From Prionace glauca (Eukaryota > Chordata > Chondrichthyes > Carcharhiniformes > Carcharhinidae): a stretch of DNA of 64,000 bases. The notes below the pieces were generated by a model. It was given only the letters and a program-made list of their open reading frames with translations, searched no databases and was not told the DNA's origin. Of this stretch, positions 44,689 through 57,589 are shown piece after piece. A program made the position numbers and the translations under genes. Location: positions 71,356,850-71,420,849 of the forward strand of contig CM075724.1 in NCBI GenBank assembly GCA_037974335.1, in the 5' to 3' direction. Numbering within the stretch: position 1 is the stretch's first letter; each line of letters opens with the position of its first letter.

Positions 44689-47496
44689 GATAACATCGCA
44701 CGTGATGAAATTGATCATTTATGTATTTTCTTTCTCTTAAAGACAGAACGGCTACTAAGGAAATGACCGGCCAGTTCAAGATCCATGTCAGTTTCAGTGT
44801 TGGGAATAGACTGCCATTTCAATGTACTGAACGCTTACACCATCGGCGTAATGGTGGTCCCATGATATCGAAAATGCTCCTGCTGAATGTGAGCGCAGAG
44901 TAAAAGATGATGAGTTCATAATTACCGGATCTCCCTTCTAATTATGAATGTGTAGTCAGGGTCCCATCAAAACAACAATAATAGCGGAGTCCAGACAATC
45001 CGGCTCTTGCGGATAGCGTTCTAATTTTTGCGTTTTTGTGTCGGTTTGGTAGCTATTCAGCCACCAAAAGTGATACACAGCTCTGTTATATGATCATCCC
45101 TTAGTCCCACAATAAATCTTTGCCTGCTGTCGGTATGTTGACCGGACCAGCTCACCGGCCGATTTTCGGACTCCTACCCACTCCCAGAATCCCGACGGAA
45201 AAAAAACATCTTCTGAAATAATCCAACTCGGACCTGGAAAATTTTTGATCGGCTCCACGTCTCCTTCTGCAAGTGAATGGAGGATTAGCAGAGCTCCATT
45301 CATAGCAGTAGCACCTGAAAGTCCCAGCCGCCGATGCCGTTGGGGACTCCCTGCCGAGATGTCTGTCCTCTCTCGGGAACTCTCGCTGCACAACTTGATC
45401 AGCGAATGCTTTTAATTATTCTCTTATTCAAAACCACAATCCGCATGTGATTCTTGATATCATTCTACTTCAATTGGTCTTAGGCGATGCTAATTCGTAA
45501 TTGGTTTTGGAATTGTGTGGTCGCTATGTGAGTCCAAACTGGTATGATCAATTTCTCATGGGCTTCTCGAGTCTGATGGTTATCCGCTGATATTATTTCA
45601 AAATTTCCACTGACAGATCCAATATGTTGTCAATTGCTTGCTGGATCATCCCTCTACTTACTGTCTGTCTTTGCCACTTCCATCATCTCTGTTAAGATGA
45701 AAGAAAGTTCCTTGGCAATTTATTCAGGACAGAGCACATTTCTGGCCATGCCACCGTGATCGATACGTTGAGCTGGTAGTTTCAAACCTCATTTGATCGG
45801 TATTGAATCAGACGCTTGCCATTATCTCTTTGAATCTCTTCAAAGAGTGCACACCATCGGGAAAACAGGAATGTTTCCAGTCGGCAAACGCAGGGCTCGT
45901 CAGGCCCCCTTCAGTCTATTCTAATGATGGAAAACCCATCTCCCTCCCCATGTCGTTTACGTTCCGGTCCCAGCGGTGCCTTGTTCGCTGTTACCTGTAA
46001 TTAGCACTCAGACCAAATAAGAGGGAACATCATTTTAAGCCCGCCCATCAGCACCCAACATAATTTCAGCACGCACCAAGTTTTTTTTTCCGAGGAGCTG
46101 ACCCAAATTCCTTGGATGATGTTCGAAACCGTGGAGGAAAAAGGGCTACCCTCTTCGTAAAGGTCATGCCATGACTAGTTCATGTTCTAGCAGAAGTCTG
46201 TGATGACATGGCAGAGGAAGAAAGCTTCATTAACAGGCGGACCTTACAAATGCCACAGGCAGATGAATGCCCTCCGACTGTGGTTAGTTCCCGCCTACCT
46301 GCTGCAGACATCACTTCTATCGGTAACCTTTCACAATTCACCTTAAATCTCTGAAAACATAAAAGGTACGAACTCCATTCCTCTCCCTCAGACTCCTGCC
46401 AATAAATCCCCATCAACATACCCTTAAAGGTTCGGTGCAGTGTATGTCATCACCTGGCTACCTTGCTATCCTCGCCATACTGCAATCTGAGAATGCCGTT
46501 ATTGTGTCTCCATCAGCTAAGACTCCCGCAGCTGCAAGGAACGTAGGAGACGGATATTAATATGGCTATCCTTCGGGTTTTCACTCCCTTTGAGGAAAGG
46601 TACCTCGAAATAGTGCGGTAGGGCCCAACGCGAGATGTGGAAAGACGTCAGTTCGGAATGCCCTGCCGAATTTTAGACGTCAATGCACCTTCAGCCACTA
46701 TCTCAAATGAACCTATCATTTCCCAGAAACTTGATATTCCCAACGGTAACACCATAACATTAATCTTTCAGGACCTCCATCAGTGAAACAGAACCATCTG
46801 ATGTATTGGTCCCTTTCAACCCGTGCTATGGCTCTCTGGTGATCGAACTCTATGCTCCGGAATTTGAAGAATTTGAAGTTAATGGACATTTAAACTAGGC
46901 GTGACAATGGTCATCCTTAACAATAGAAATCTTGTGATATCAGATATTCATCCATTAAAATAGAGGCAGAATATCCAGGAGAGTGTTGGAGGTGAACTGT
47001 GCTTGTCGGAGGACAGTGTGAACAATGGCGATATAATATGCTGAGATAGGCAGATTGTGAGAGCCACAAACAATGAGACTTGGCTGGCAGTCAATTTAAA
47101 AGTTGGACATTTCTAGATGATTACTTGTACGAGCATAAAATTGGAACAATATCTGAACGCAGGAAAGGTATGAAGAAATAATTTTTTCTGACGAATTAGC
47201 TGACTGCTGATTCGACATTTGGGAACATCCACAATGAGTGAGCCGCTTTGGAAGAAATTATTGGGCTCAATCCTGAAATGATATGGCACCTGCCCCAGAC
47301 GTGCTAAATCGTTTCGCGACGATATCACAAGCTGGGCGCTAGAATGATCAAGGATGGAAAAACGAAAACAAAACAAAAACTGTGAGGGCAGAAGTCGACT
47401 ATTTATTGAAAATGTCGTTATTTCAAAAAAAGTAAGCATACATGGATATTTTCACATCACATATCAAAGGAGGAGATGGGAGAGGCGGGTGATGGT
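44689..47496. other. Unrecognised unit 2 sequence, no gene supported
   Basis: It is close to 18,237-21,054, with about 1-2% differences and small indels, many in the same direction-neutral positions. No exon or repeat is recognised. Confidence 0.5.
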
Positions 47497-47986
47497 GCTT
47501 ATGGGTATAATTTGCATAATTGGCTGACGGAAAAATACCATCACTCTTACATATTGCTTCACCTCAAGTATTACGTGAACATCTGACATTATAATGCTTT
47601 CAGCTTCATTTTCCGAACTGCAGTCTAAAGATCTAACCGTAACAATGTAAATTGCATAGTTCAATGGTGTCTGCGTAGCTTTAATACAGAAATGATTGCG
47701 AAACAAATTCGTTTAGTTGAACATTTTGAGATATATTACGAAATCAGCGTGTCGCTATAATTTGCGAGAATGAATTGCATTTGACTTAATTGACGGAGAG
47801 TCAAGTGAAAATATGCCCCGTATTTTTACGTTGTCGTTTTTGAATTTCACAAGGTGCAAAGAAAAAATCAAGAAATACTACACAGCGTACAGAAGAGGTA
47901 GGAACATTTTATTTATTATTAACCCTAAACTTCCGTTCTCAAGTCCAGGTGGAAGATTGATACATCACATGAAATAAATTTATTTA
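47497..47986. repeat. Inverted repeat arm L (unit 2)
   Basis: Reverse complement of 52,882-53,375. Same relation to the ITIM exon as in unit 1. Confidence 0.83.
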
Positions 47987-47989
47987 TTT

Positions 47990-48366
47990 CAGTTTCGCTT
48001 TCGCTGGAAAGAAGGCGGCTAAGAGGGGATCTTATTGAAACATATAAGATGATTAGAGGTTTAGACAGGGTAGATAGTGATAGCCTTTTTCGTAGGATGG
48101 AGAAAGCTAGCACGAGGGGGCACGACTTTAAATTAAGGGGGGTAGTTATAGGACTGATGTCAGGGGTAGGTTCTTTACTCAGAGAGTGGTGAGGGACTGG
48201 AATGCCCTGCCAGCTGCAGTTGTAAATGCGCCTAGTTTGGGGGCGTTTAAGAGGTTTATGGACGAAAAGGGATTGGTTTAGGCTAGTGGGTCATTGTTTT
48301 GTAACTGGTCGGCGCAACATCGTGGGCCGAAGGGCCTGTTCTGCGCTGTAACGTTCTATGTTCTAT
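47990..48366 (+). mobile_element. CR1-A 3' end (unit 2)
   Basis: Same insertion as 21,548-21,942, with small deletions in the ORF2 remnant near 48,135 and 48,255. Confidence 0.87.
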
Positions 48367-48832
48367 GGTGACAGTGATAGCACGGATAGAGATTTGAACT
48401 ATTCCCGGAATGTTAATCGAGTGAATTCAAATTCACATGAGAAAGTACGATGAAACATTAGCAAATTAAGGAGAGAATCAAGCGTATCATGTCTGGATAT
48501 TGCGTAGAGCAAAGATTAGCCAATCTATTAAAATTAAGTCAATAAATGTAGAAAACATCGCAAAGAATTGTTTTCCTTTCATGTTATCCATAAATGTGAA
48601 ATGACGAGAACTCGAAAACCCGACGACGGAGGAGTATGGTCAAAAGCGATGGAGAGCCATACGTGGAATGACTTTCAAAGCAAACAGAACATCCACAATT
48701 ATTATTTGTAGAAAAATCCATCTGCGTTTTTCGAAAATGTCAAAGGCTTGACCGAGGAAAAGATAAACGCAAGGTTAAAGATAAACGCATCGTTTATGCA
48801 CTCATCGCGCAACACTTCCTCGTTTGCCTAAT

Positions 48833-49045
48833 TTAGCCATTCGTTTTCACCGCTGCGTATGTTAACCCTGTTTCTCGGAATGTTGTTTTCGACGATGGCC
48901 TGGAATTTGCCAGATTCAGAGCAACGTAAGTCAGTTTGCTCTCAGCGGTGTTCTGTATCGCCTGTAAATCAACGTCAGGGAGTATTTTACGATTTATTAA
49001 ATTAAACTGTATGGACATTGCATCAAGTTGATTTTCAATATGATC
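48833..49045 (-). CDS. Receptor copy 2, exon 5: cytoplasmic tail exon with shifted acceptor
   Basis: The ITIM frame 'KLTYVALNL' and 'GLTYAAVKTNG' is intact, with two replacements nearby (NLANSRPSS against NLADSTPSS). The acceptor AG is one base earlier on the gene strand than in copy 1, adding one G to the exon (starts at 49,045; the copy 1 equivalent would be 49,044). This breaks the phase match with the transmembrane exon. Confidence 0.72.
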   Translation of the reverse strand, partial: DHIENQLDAMSIQFNLINRKILPDVDLQAIQNTAESKLTYVALNLANSRPSSKTTFRETGLTYAAVKTNG

Positions 49046-52000
49046 CTAAAAGCAAATTAGAACAGACAAGGATAAAGTTTCCACGTGCGAACTGTGAATT
49101 ACCTCTGCATATACCGTGTGTTCTCTGTGTTGCTTCGGCATTTCGCCTCGCTTGGAATCGGTCAGATGAAGAGCAGCATACATCAACTTGCCTTCGGCTG
49201 AATATTGTTCCTTCTAGGGATTCAATGTTTACTATTCAGTAAGTTTCATCTTTCGGACGCAAGATCTTGCATACATACATACAAATTAGAAGCAGAAGCA
49301 GGCCGCTCAACCTCTCAAACCATTTTGCTATTCCTTAAGACATGTTTGATCTTCGTGTGGCCTCAATTTCACTGTCCTTTCTACGCCCTGAATGTTCAAG
49401 ACTTGCAACCTGCCCCAATTCAGTAAGCTTCACAAGCATCTACAAATTTCCGTATCCCCCTAACCTCCTACAGTTCGTTGGCATTTCCCAACCATTATTC
49501 ACAGTAATACTTTACTTTTGAAAAAAAAAGCAAATCAGCATTCGTGTTATTTTTTCAGTTTTCTATGTTGTCAATCAAAAAATGGTCAATCTTGAAGTAA
49601 GTGAATGAATATGCCTTCACCGCTCTCTGATGAAATCAGTTCTGCAGATGCGTGGCCCGCTGAGAGCGAAACAAATCAAATCTCCTCATCATTGTCTTAA
49701 ACGGTAAATTATGTCTTCTTCCAAACGGCATCACGTAGTTTTACCCTTTGTTACAAAGTATCACATTGTTGCAACGTCCACCCTCTCAAGACAACTCAGC
49801 AGTTTTTACTTTTCAAAAGATCACTTAGTGTTCTGGAGTGAAGAGTGGACCGGCCCAATCTGTGAAAAATGTCCTCATTAAGTAACACGTTCATCTCAGC
49901 AATAAATGTGGTGAAACTTCTCTTAATTATTTGAACTGAAAGTATTTTATTTCTTAATGAAGGCCCAAAGCTGCGCCCAATACTTTTGGCCCGGAATTTT
50001 ACCGACACGCCCATCTAGATTCCGGGGACGGTCTCTACTGGGTGGATGGCTTCCTCCTATGGCTTCGAGCGTGATAGTACATCAGAACCTAAAATATCTC
50101 CGCACAAAAAAAATGTTTTTTTTTATTTTGATTGCTAAAATGGACAAATTCACGTTTTCTCACGTTAGATTCCACATATCATTTTTGCACACTCTTTCCC
50201 GAACCGTGACCCATATTTTCTCCTTTCACTTACTCACGTATCTACTTTCTTTCATCAACATCATTAGCAACAATGTATATGGTGTCATCATCCAAGTCGT
50301 TGGTATTAACTGTACATAACTGGGGACACATGACACGACAATTGTCACTACATTTTTTTTCAGCCAGATAAAAGGACAAAATGTGCCTACTCTATATTTC
50401 CTGACAGCTCGGTAACCCTTGGTAGACCTGTGTCGTGTGATCTTCCTAAGTGTAACCTTTGATGTGGAGCATTACGAAATGCCTATTTGAAATCCAGATA
50501 CAGTAACTCTACACGTTGGGTTTTATTCACTTTGCTTGTTACTTTCTCAAATAACTCATACATTATGTAATACAAAAAAAATCCAGATTACAACCCCATG
50601 TTTACTCTGCTAACCTCCATCAGATCTTCCAATTGCTCTGGTACAACTCCTTTATTAATAGATTCAGCATTTTCTCAATGGCAGATATTAAGCTAATTTT
50701 CCTGCAGTTCAGGAACTGTTTCCTTACATTAATGAACAAAGGAGCGACATTGGCTGTTTTATTCAACTCTAATTTGTCGCTGCCAGAATCAAGGAAATTT
50801 TGAACATTAAAATCCAAGTCATCCATTATCTCAGCAGTTACTCACTGTAAGACCCTCGCAACAGTTGCATCATGCTTTTGGATTTTCAGATTTTTCGCTA
50901 TATTATTTTTTCAACAACACCATCCTGCTGAAAGTAATCGTTTTAGGTTCTTGATTCCGTTTCTCATTGAGATATCCAATTATTTCTGGTATGTCTCGTG
51001 GATCCTCTACAGCGATTTGTGTTCCATTGATTGTGCTTTCGCTTGAGTGATATTGCTTCATGTCGTTGGTGCGCGTAAACTGGACCATTTCGAGGGCATC
51101 ATGACAGCTCAGAGGCTATCTCTGTTGCTGTGCGGACACACGGATTTGGGCCTGTGTCCGTGGGAGTTTGCGCGTTCTCCCCATGGTTGCGTGGGTTTCC
51201 TCCGGGTACTCCGGACGGCGGCGCGGGCTCGTTGGGCCGAAGGGCCTGTTTCCCGTGCTGTTTTGTTCTTTGTCTGTTCTTTGTCTACTCCGGTTTCCAG
51301 CATAGAACCCTACAGCATAGAACCCTACAGTGCAGAAACAGGCCCTTCGGCCCATCGAGTCTGCACCGAACACAATCCCACCCAGACCCTATCCCCATAT
51401 CCCTACACATTTTACCTGCTAATCCCTCTAACCTACACATCCCAGGACACTAAGGGGCAATTTTAGCATAGCCAATGAACCTAACCCGCACATCTTTGGA
51501 CTGTGGGAGGAAACCGGAGCACCCGGAGAAAACCCACGCAGACACGAGGAGAATGTGCAAACTCCACACAGGCAGTGACCCGAGCCGGGAATCGAACCCA
51601 GGATCCTGGAGCTGTGAAGCAGCAGTGCTCCCACATCCCAAAAATGTGCTTTTAGGCTGATTGATTGGGTAACAAATTGTCCCTATATTGGACCTCCCTG
51701 ATCCTCACACATTAGGCATAGACTAAAATCATGAATAGGTCACTGACCATGGGACGGCGGCGCGGGCTCGTTGGGCCGAAGGGCCTGTTTCCCGTGCTGT
51801 TTTGTTCTTTGTTCTTGTTCTATTAATTCGTCAGATTCGCTCTTTGGAGGAGCAGCACTTTATAAGTAGTTGCTTTTACAGCACCCGTGGAAACTCTTCC
51901 AATGTGTGCAGCGTATTCATAGCTAACGATCGGTCCTGCTCTGATGCTTCACTTTATTTTAACCATTATTCGCTGTAATTTATGCAACTTGTTCGTCTAA

Positions 52001-55000
52001 CTTCCAGTAATCTTCAAGGAATTGATTTTGTTTATTTCAATTTGATCCTATTTATAACTTCCTTTGTTAGCCTCGAATGATATGCCCACCCCCTCCAGAT
52101 TTCTTTTTTTTCTGAACCAAATGACTGAGAATTAGAAAACATCTCCTTAAAGATCTGATAAAAGCACAACAGCTGTGGATGCTGGAATAACAACAGAAAA
52201 TGCAAGAAAATCTTAGCAGATTGACAGCATCTGTGGAGAGAAAATAGAACCAAGTCTCGATCACACTTCGTCAGAAGCTCTGACCCAGTGTCAACCATAC
52301 CACCGCAGCATTTTGCACTAACAAAAGACAGAGTATGGAAATAGCAAAGTTCAGAGACCATTACACACAGAAACAGGTCCTTCGGCCCTCCAAGCTGAAA
52401 TGTCAGCTTGCGAAAGAGATAGAAGGGCTGCCTGAACAGTAGAAATAGTCATTTTTTTCCTGAATTGCCTAGTGGATAAACAAAAAAATTAAGCAAAGAA
52501 AAATGGGTGATCTCATTTTAAACCGTGTAAAGAGGAGAGGCAATAATACTGCTCTCTATTCTCGTTACCGATGCTACGCTGAGATTTGGAATTTGATTTT
52601 TTTTTGTCATATAAATGCCGTGGCACGTCTTCACCATGCTGCAGCTTGGTTTGCACAACAAGAAATGGAAATCTGCGAATATTATCCTAACTATCATTCG
52701 TAGCCGAAAAAGGTGTGTCATATTACCGAATATAGATGAAAAGTTGAAATTGTTTTGAACTATTCAAATAGCTGGCAGAGATTGCAAACGCTTTTACCAT
52801 TTTTCTAATTTTGCTTGTTTATACATAAAGTTGTGCTTTTGCAGAAAAAAGGAAAAGTCAAGTCCAATTCCCCACATGTTTAAAATAAATTTATTTCATG
52901 TGATGTATCAATCTTTCATCTGGACTTGAGAACGGAAGTTTAGGGTTAATAATAAATAAAATGTTCCTACCTCTTCTGTACGCTGTGTAGTATTTCTTGA
53001 TTTTTTCTTTGCACCTTGTGAAATTCAAAAACGACAACGTAAAAATACGGGGCATATATTCACTTGACTCTCCGTCAATTAAGTCAAATGCAATTCATTC
53101 TCGCAAATTATGGCGACACGCTGATTTCGTAATATATCTCAAAATGTTCAACCAAACGAATTTGTTTCGCAATCATTTCTGTATTAAAACTACGCAGACA
53201 CCATTGAACTATGCAATTTACATTGTTACGGTTAGATCTTTAGACTGCAGTTCGGAAAATGAAGCTGAAAGCATTATAATGTCAGATGTTCACCTAATAC
53301 TTGAAGTGTAGCAATATGTAAGAGTGATGGTATTTTTCCGTCAGCCAATTATGCAAATTATACCAATAAGCAGCTTTGCTCCCGCTTATAGTTGCTCGAA
53401 TCGAATATTTTAAGATTTCGTCTGCGAGTAAATTATTTGTTTCATGTGTGAAAATTCTCATTCATACCTTTGCATTTCATGACTCCGATCAGTATCACTA
53501 GAGTCAAAAATAGAATTGCAAGTGCACCACCGGACCATCCACCGACCATATGAATATTCTTGTTAGAAGGATTAGCTATCAAAATGAGAAAATGTCTTTT
53601 AAGCCATATGCACGCAGCTCTCAATATCAAATGCATAATTTTCAATTGCACTGTGAACCGAACATCATGATACACAATATCAAACTTCAAAATATCATTT
53701 TAATTATCGTTATTAATGCAGTTGTTTTACGAATCGTTCAAAAAACGTGATTGAAACACATAGGTCATAGAATCCTAGAGTTTAGAATCCCTACAATGCA
53801 GCAGGAAGCCATGGATTCTGCATCGACCAAATTCCCACGCACGCTGTATCCCCGCAACTCCGCGTATTTACGTTTCAGAGGTCCCTGACACCAATGCACA
53901 TTTTGCATGGTCCACCTAACACACACATCTTTGGAGTATGGGAGAGAACCGGGGCACCGTGAGGAAACTCGCTCTTTCGGAGGCAGAATGTGCAAACTCC
54001 ACACAGTCCGAAGCCCGAATTGAACCCGGGTCCCTCGTACTATGAGAGAGCAGTGCTAACCCCTGTGCAAGCCCGTTGGAGAAATACCAACAATGTTGAA
54101 TAAGATACATTCCCATTCATGACGATACAAAATGCAATAGTTTTCAAGATATTGTGCCAACCAAAAAACAATTACAATGTCGTTCCAAGTTACATTGCAC
54201 CACATGCAAGATATATCCAAAAAAAATCGCTTGAGAACATCTTTCAAGGAAAGATTTCTTCCCGCCTGTTTCCTCATCTTACCACAATTACCTGTGATCC
54301 TATGTTTATAGCATTACTAGTGAGTAAAAACTTTATAAACGAGGAATCAAGTTGTTCTAGTTTGTATCTGCAGCTATATGAAATGACTCAATTGGTCGAT
54401 TCCATAGCTCGGGGATCCATTATTTTTTCAGACCCTCGATTGAACATTGAAGGCGGAAAAACAGCCGTAAAGATGGGTACCCGGCATATAAATAGCTGTC
54501 CGGCACATAAGGGGTTAAAATGCATTAAACATGCACTGACTTCCAGCACAGACACTGACTTTGAAACACAGACAGACAATCACTTAAAATTTAAACCACA
54601 GGACAGGCAGTTAATTGAATGAAAACAGGGAATAAACGCTTCAGGAAGCCAGGCACCTTAAAAGAGACAAAAATAATAGGGGTCTGATTGGGAGATTAAA
54701 AGAAACACAAAGGAACCATGTACTACAAGAATATAATAAATTAAGTCATTGATAAGAGGAAATGTACCCATTAATGGAAAAATGTGATATTGGAACGATA
54801 ATGGCCGTACCTGTCCATAATAATGAGCTAAGAAATGTTGTATCCACTTGACTAAAACGATGTAATAATCGTGGCCTGTCCACCTATTGTGTAAAGGGCA
54901 TAAAGGTGGACCGCTTCTATTGTTTCTTCGAGAGAAAGTAGCTGTCCAGTACTGCAGAGTGCTGGTCCCTTTTCTCCACGACGCTTCGTTAAAAATAAAC

Positions 55001-56672
55001 TGTGTTACTGACCCTCCAGTCGGACTCAGGAGTGGTATTTTTTCCCACAACAACATCAATGCTGCGTTATTTTCTGAGTTGCAATTTTGTGCAGTTAATC
55101 TGACTTATGGGGGCAATACTGAAGATTTAAATCCATTAGTGGTTATGTTGCATGTTGTAGTCTATAACATATCCTATTTTGAAATCAAAAAGATTGGAAA
55201 CCTGCACCCAAAGAATACAGTAAGATTCATCAATATATGAGCATCAAGCTACTCTGGTAATAATTTCCTTTGCATTATCGTTTTTCATGCATTTTTGAGA
55301 AGGGTGATAGGGTAAATTATCATCGTTCATGTAAGATTACCTTCATGAAACAACGTAAAGCTGGTATTTGCTGGCATTGAGCTGGAAACGTAATATACTT
55401 GACAGATATAAACTGTGCCTTGTTCGATGGCCTGCAGTTTCAGGCTGCTGACAACTTCAAAAAGCCCCTCGGAATTTGCTTGTTGTTCATTTTGAAATCC
55501 GCTGACAATTTGAACACCGTTTTTATACCAAGTGAGGTTAAATTCTTTGGGGTAAAAAGCCGCAGTTTTACACTGGAGTCCAATAGGAGCAGATGAGATC
55601 TCTTCGGATGATAAGGACATAATTTTCAGGGGAACCGGTGGAGCTAAATTCAAGACAACAATACAAATAAATTGAAAAGAGAGCTTCTGCTTGAAAAAAA
55701 AGTAATTTTATTAATTACGCACAGCTACTTCCTGGCAGCAAGTTGATTTAATAATCAGTATTTTTATATTGCGACGTGGTGTTTTTCATAGGTTTTCATA
55801 AGCCTCCAAAAGTTTGGATTGTGAGCCCCGCTCTCTTATAATTAGCGAAAGAGCATTGAAAATGTAAATATTGCTTGCGACTATAAGATTATTCATCTAG
55901 TAACAAAGTCCCCATATTGAAAACGAGTCTTAGTTATTAGTTTCCTTATACTTTGCTTGGCAAACTTCAATTCAAGTAGCATTTTTTTAAAGGTAGGGAG
56001 TTGATAAACTTTGCAGTGTCGCTTCGACTGCATGTTTTCCTCTTGAACATTTGTGCTTCCAATCAAGTGAAATTGCTTTCCACGTTTTGCATTTATTTAT
56101 TTTAATGCGCTATTAATTGTTTTTGATTGACTCCATCTATTAAACACGGCATATTTGAACTCACCATATATGAGAAGTCGCACAGCAATATCGTTCACAA
56201 TCGTCCGAGGCTGAATTTTGACTGCACAGTGATATGTTCCGGCATCCGGTACGTCGACATTCAGGAGATGAAGGTACGCTCCACCTTTCATTATCTGGAA
56301 GCGTTTTCCGCTGTCCTCTTGCAAAAAACCCTTATTACCATCTTTCCACCAAAACGCCGTTGCATTTGTAATGTCGGTATGGAAAGGGAAAGGACATCGC
56401 AAGGTTACGTTTGTGAATCTGAGCGCCTTTATTGCTTCAATATCCGATGTGCCCAGAACAACTATCAAAAGAAAATTGAACACACATAAGGTAAATCATG
56501 CATTTGCAATAAAAGTTGATATATACTCCGAAAATAACATCGCCCATTCAGTCCACGTATATCGTAACGATTTAATGTGCCTCACTGTGAGAGTTACTCT
56601 CGAATTCCAGCATTTGTATCTACCTGGAAGGAAAATCACCGAAAAACATATGTCACAAAGCGACGAACCCAT
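48833..56672 (-). CDS. Immunoglobulin-superfamily receptor, copy 2, tail splice altered
   Basis: The exons on the minus strand are 56,672-56,624 (leader), 56,461-56,165 (V), 55,643-55,341 (C1), 53,575-53,468 (transmembrane) and the tail exon ending at 48,833. The first four have the same lengths and phases as copy 1 and no stops. The tail exon keeps an open ITIM frame, but the acceptor has changed by one base (TTTTAG/GATC against TTTTAAG/ATC). Using this AG shifts the frame, and the product would end shortly after KCK (GSY, stop). Copy 2 is thus predicted to be an ITIM-less surface protein, unless another splice site is used. Confidence 0.75.
49268..49480 (-). mobile_element. Old CR1-type 3' end relic (unit 2)
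   Basis: Counterpart of 22,828-23,040. Confidence 0.6.
50460..50850 (-). mobile_element. Old CR1-like reverse-transcriptase relic (unit 2)
   Basis: Counterpart of 24,040-24,420. Minus-strand text at 50,620-50,826 reads 'KTANVAPLFINV' and 'KISLISAIEKML'. Confidence 0.65.
51065..51820 (+). mobile_element. CR1-B 3' end (unit 2) with two internal insertions
   Basis: Counterpart of 24,640-24,985. Relative to unit 1 it contains about 78 extra bases at 51,213-51,290 that copy its own end ('gttgggccgaagggcctgtt' to 'gttctttgtc'), and a complete SINE at 51,300-51,630. The original text 'ctccggtttcctcccac' of unit 1 is split by the SINE. Confidence 0.78.
51300..51630 (-). mobile_element. V-SINE-type SINE, unit 2-specific
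   Basis: Read on the minus strand: a tRNA-like head with B-box 'gggttcgattcccgg', the core 'gtgtggagtttgcacattct' and 'ctccggtttcctcccacagt', and the block 'ggccgaagggcctgtttctg' with two 'tagggttctatg' tail units. The tail resembles that of CR1-A, which suggests mobilisation by CR1. It is absent from unit 1, so it inserted after the duplication and is young. Confidence 0.87.
52155..52300. repeat. Dispersed repeat (unit 2)
   Basis: Counterpart of 25,310-25,450. Confidence 0.5.
52882..53375. repeat. Inverted repeat arm R (unit 2)
   Basis: Partner of 47,497-47,986, about 93 bases from the transmembrane exon of copy 2. Confidence 0.83.
53468..53575 (-). CDS. Receptor copy 2, exon 4: transmembrane segment
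   Basis: 108 bases, identical to copy 1 except one Met-to-Val change (FLTLVILIGVM). Donor AAAG/GTATGA. No charge in the membrane segment. Confidence 0.85.
53762..54078 (-). mobile_element. V-SINE-type SINE (unit 2)
   Basis: Counterpart of 26,917-27,232. Same head, core and tail. Confidence 0.8.
54717..55056 (+). mobile_element. Probable solo LTR (unit 2, fossil)
   Basis: Counterpart of 27,880-28,216, about 3% different. The high identity between the units ends at about its right edge. Confidence 0.42.
55341..55643 (-). CDS. Receptor copy 2, exon 3: C1-type Ig domain
   Basis: 303 bases, phase 1 at both ends, donor GAAG/GTAATC with the native intron next to it (no CR1). Cysteines and the FYP motif are kept. 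Fourteen residues differ from copy 1, six of them in 'SSLKLQAIEQG' and 'VYYVSSS'. Confidence 0.87.
56165..56461 (-). CDS. Receptor copy 2, exon 2: V-type Ig domain
   Basis: 297 bases, phase 1 at both ends. The cysteines, 'FWWK' and 'DAGTYHC' are kept. The twelve replacements against copy 1 fall mainly in the 'HTDITNATAFWWKDGNKG' region and the segment after the F-strand cysteine ('KIQPRTIVNDIAVRLL'). These two loop-proximal areas are where ligand contacts often lie in V domains. Confidence 0.87.
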
Positions 56673-56760
56673 GACCATATGGACACAGAGACAATACTCT
56701 GAGTTTATATATCGATCCGACGGATATCCGTCGAATGGGCGGCTCCGATTTGATTATAAA
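56580..56760 (-). promoter_or_regulatory. Candidate TATA-type promoter of receptor copy 2
   Basis: The gene strand reads 'ATATATAAAC' about 35 bases upstream of the ATG at 56,672 and 'TTTATAATC' further upstream, matching copy 1. Confidence 0.33.
56624..56672 (-). CDS. Receptor copy 2, exon 1: signal peptide
   Basis: MGSSLCDICFSVIFLP, donor CCAG/GTAGAT, phase 1. It differs from copy 1 at four residues. Confidence 0.7.
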
Positions 56761-57589
56761 CGACTACTGACCCAAGGCGTCAGAAAGCAAATGACAAGAT
56801 AGTGCTGAATGATACAAATGCATGTCTTTCGAACAAGGTATTCTGGCATGTTAATGAACTGAAATAGTAATTGGAAATAGGAGGCAATTATATCAAAATA
56901 GACTGGTGAGTGTGCGGCGTGGTGAATGGTATCGATGAGCATATATTATTTGACACGTCAAGTCCATGAATCGCCATTTTGTCAGCCACCATGGGGAAAT
57001 AATATTTCATGTCTTCATAATATAGGTCCCCCAAATATTTGCGTTGGATTCACTGTGGACTTCTGTTGATGGTTTAAATTTCCATCGGTTGTAATATTCT
57101 GGTTAATTCACGCAGCAAACACATGAGAAATGCAGAGAGCCTGTCGGATAAATATTACTTATATTGCTTAATGCACAATCAGGTTGTGGGAAATGAGGTA
57201 ATTTCCCGGTAATGGAATATCTGTGGAAATTTCCGAATTTGACTTCAAGTGGTTTTTGCTATTTTTCTGCGCGGATTGTAGACTAGAAGTTTACTGAATT
57301 ATGCGCACAGTTGGAGCTTGGGTCCAGCTTGTTTCACGTCTCGTCAGTTACGTTTTAAGCTATCCCCATTTCCAACTGTAGACCTGCAGCGTCGGTTTAA
57401 GACACTCTTCTCCAAGTATCCTACGAATAAGAATAAACCCGGGACAATATACAAATTGCTGAGTTAAAAACGAGACGTACACTTATCACAGATCAATCAA
57501 TTTAATGCACTTTGCTGATACGTTGTATTTCCTTTGGAAAATTTCGAACACCATCACTAACAAGAAATTGATCTTAACATGGACTATAG

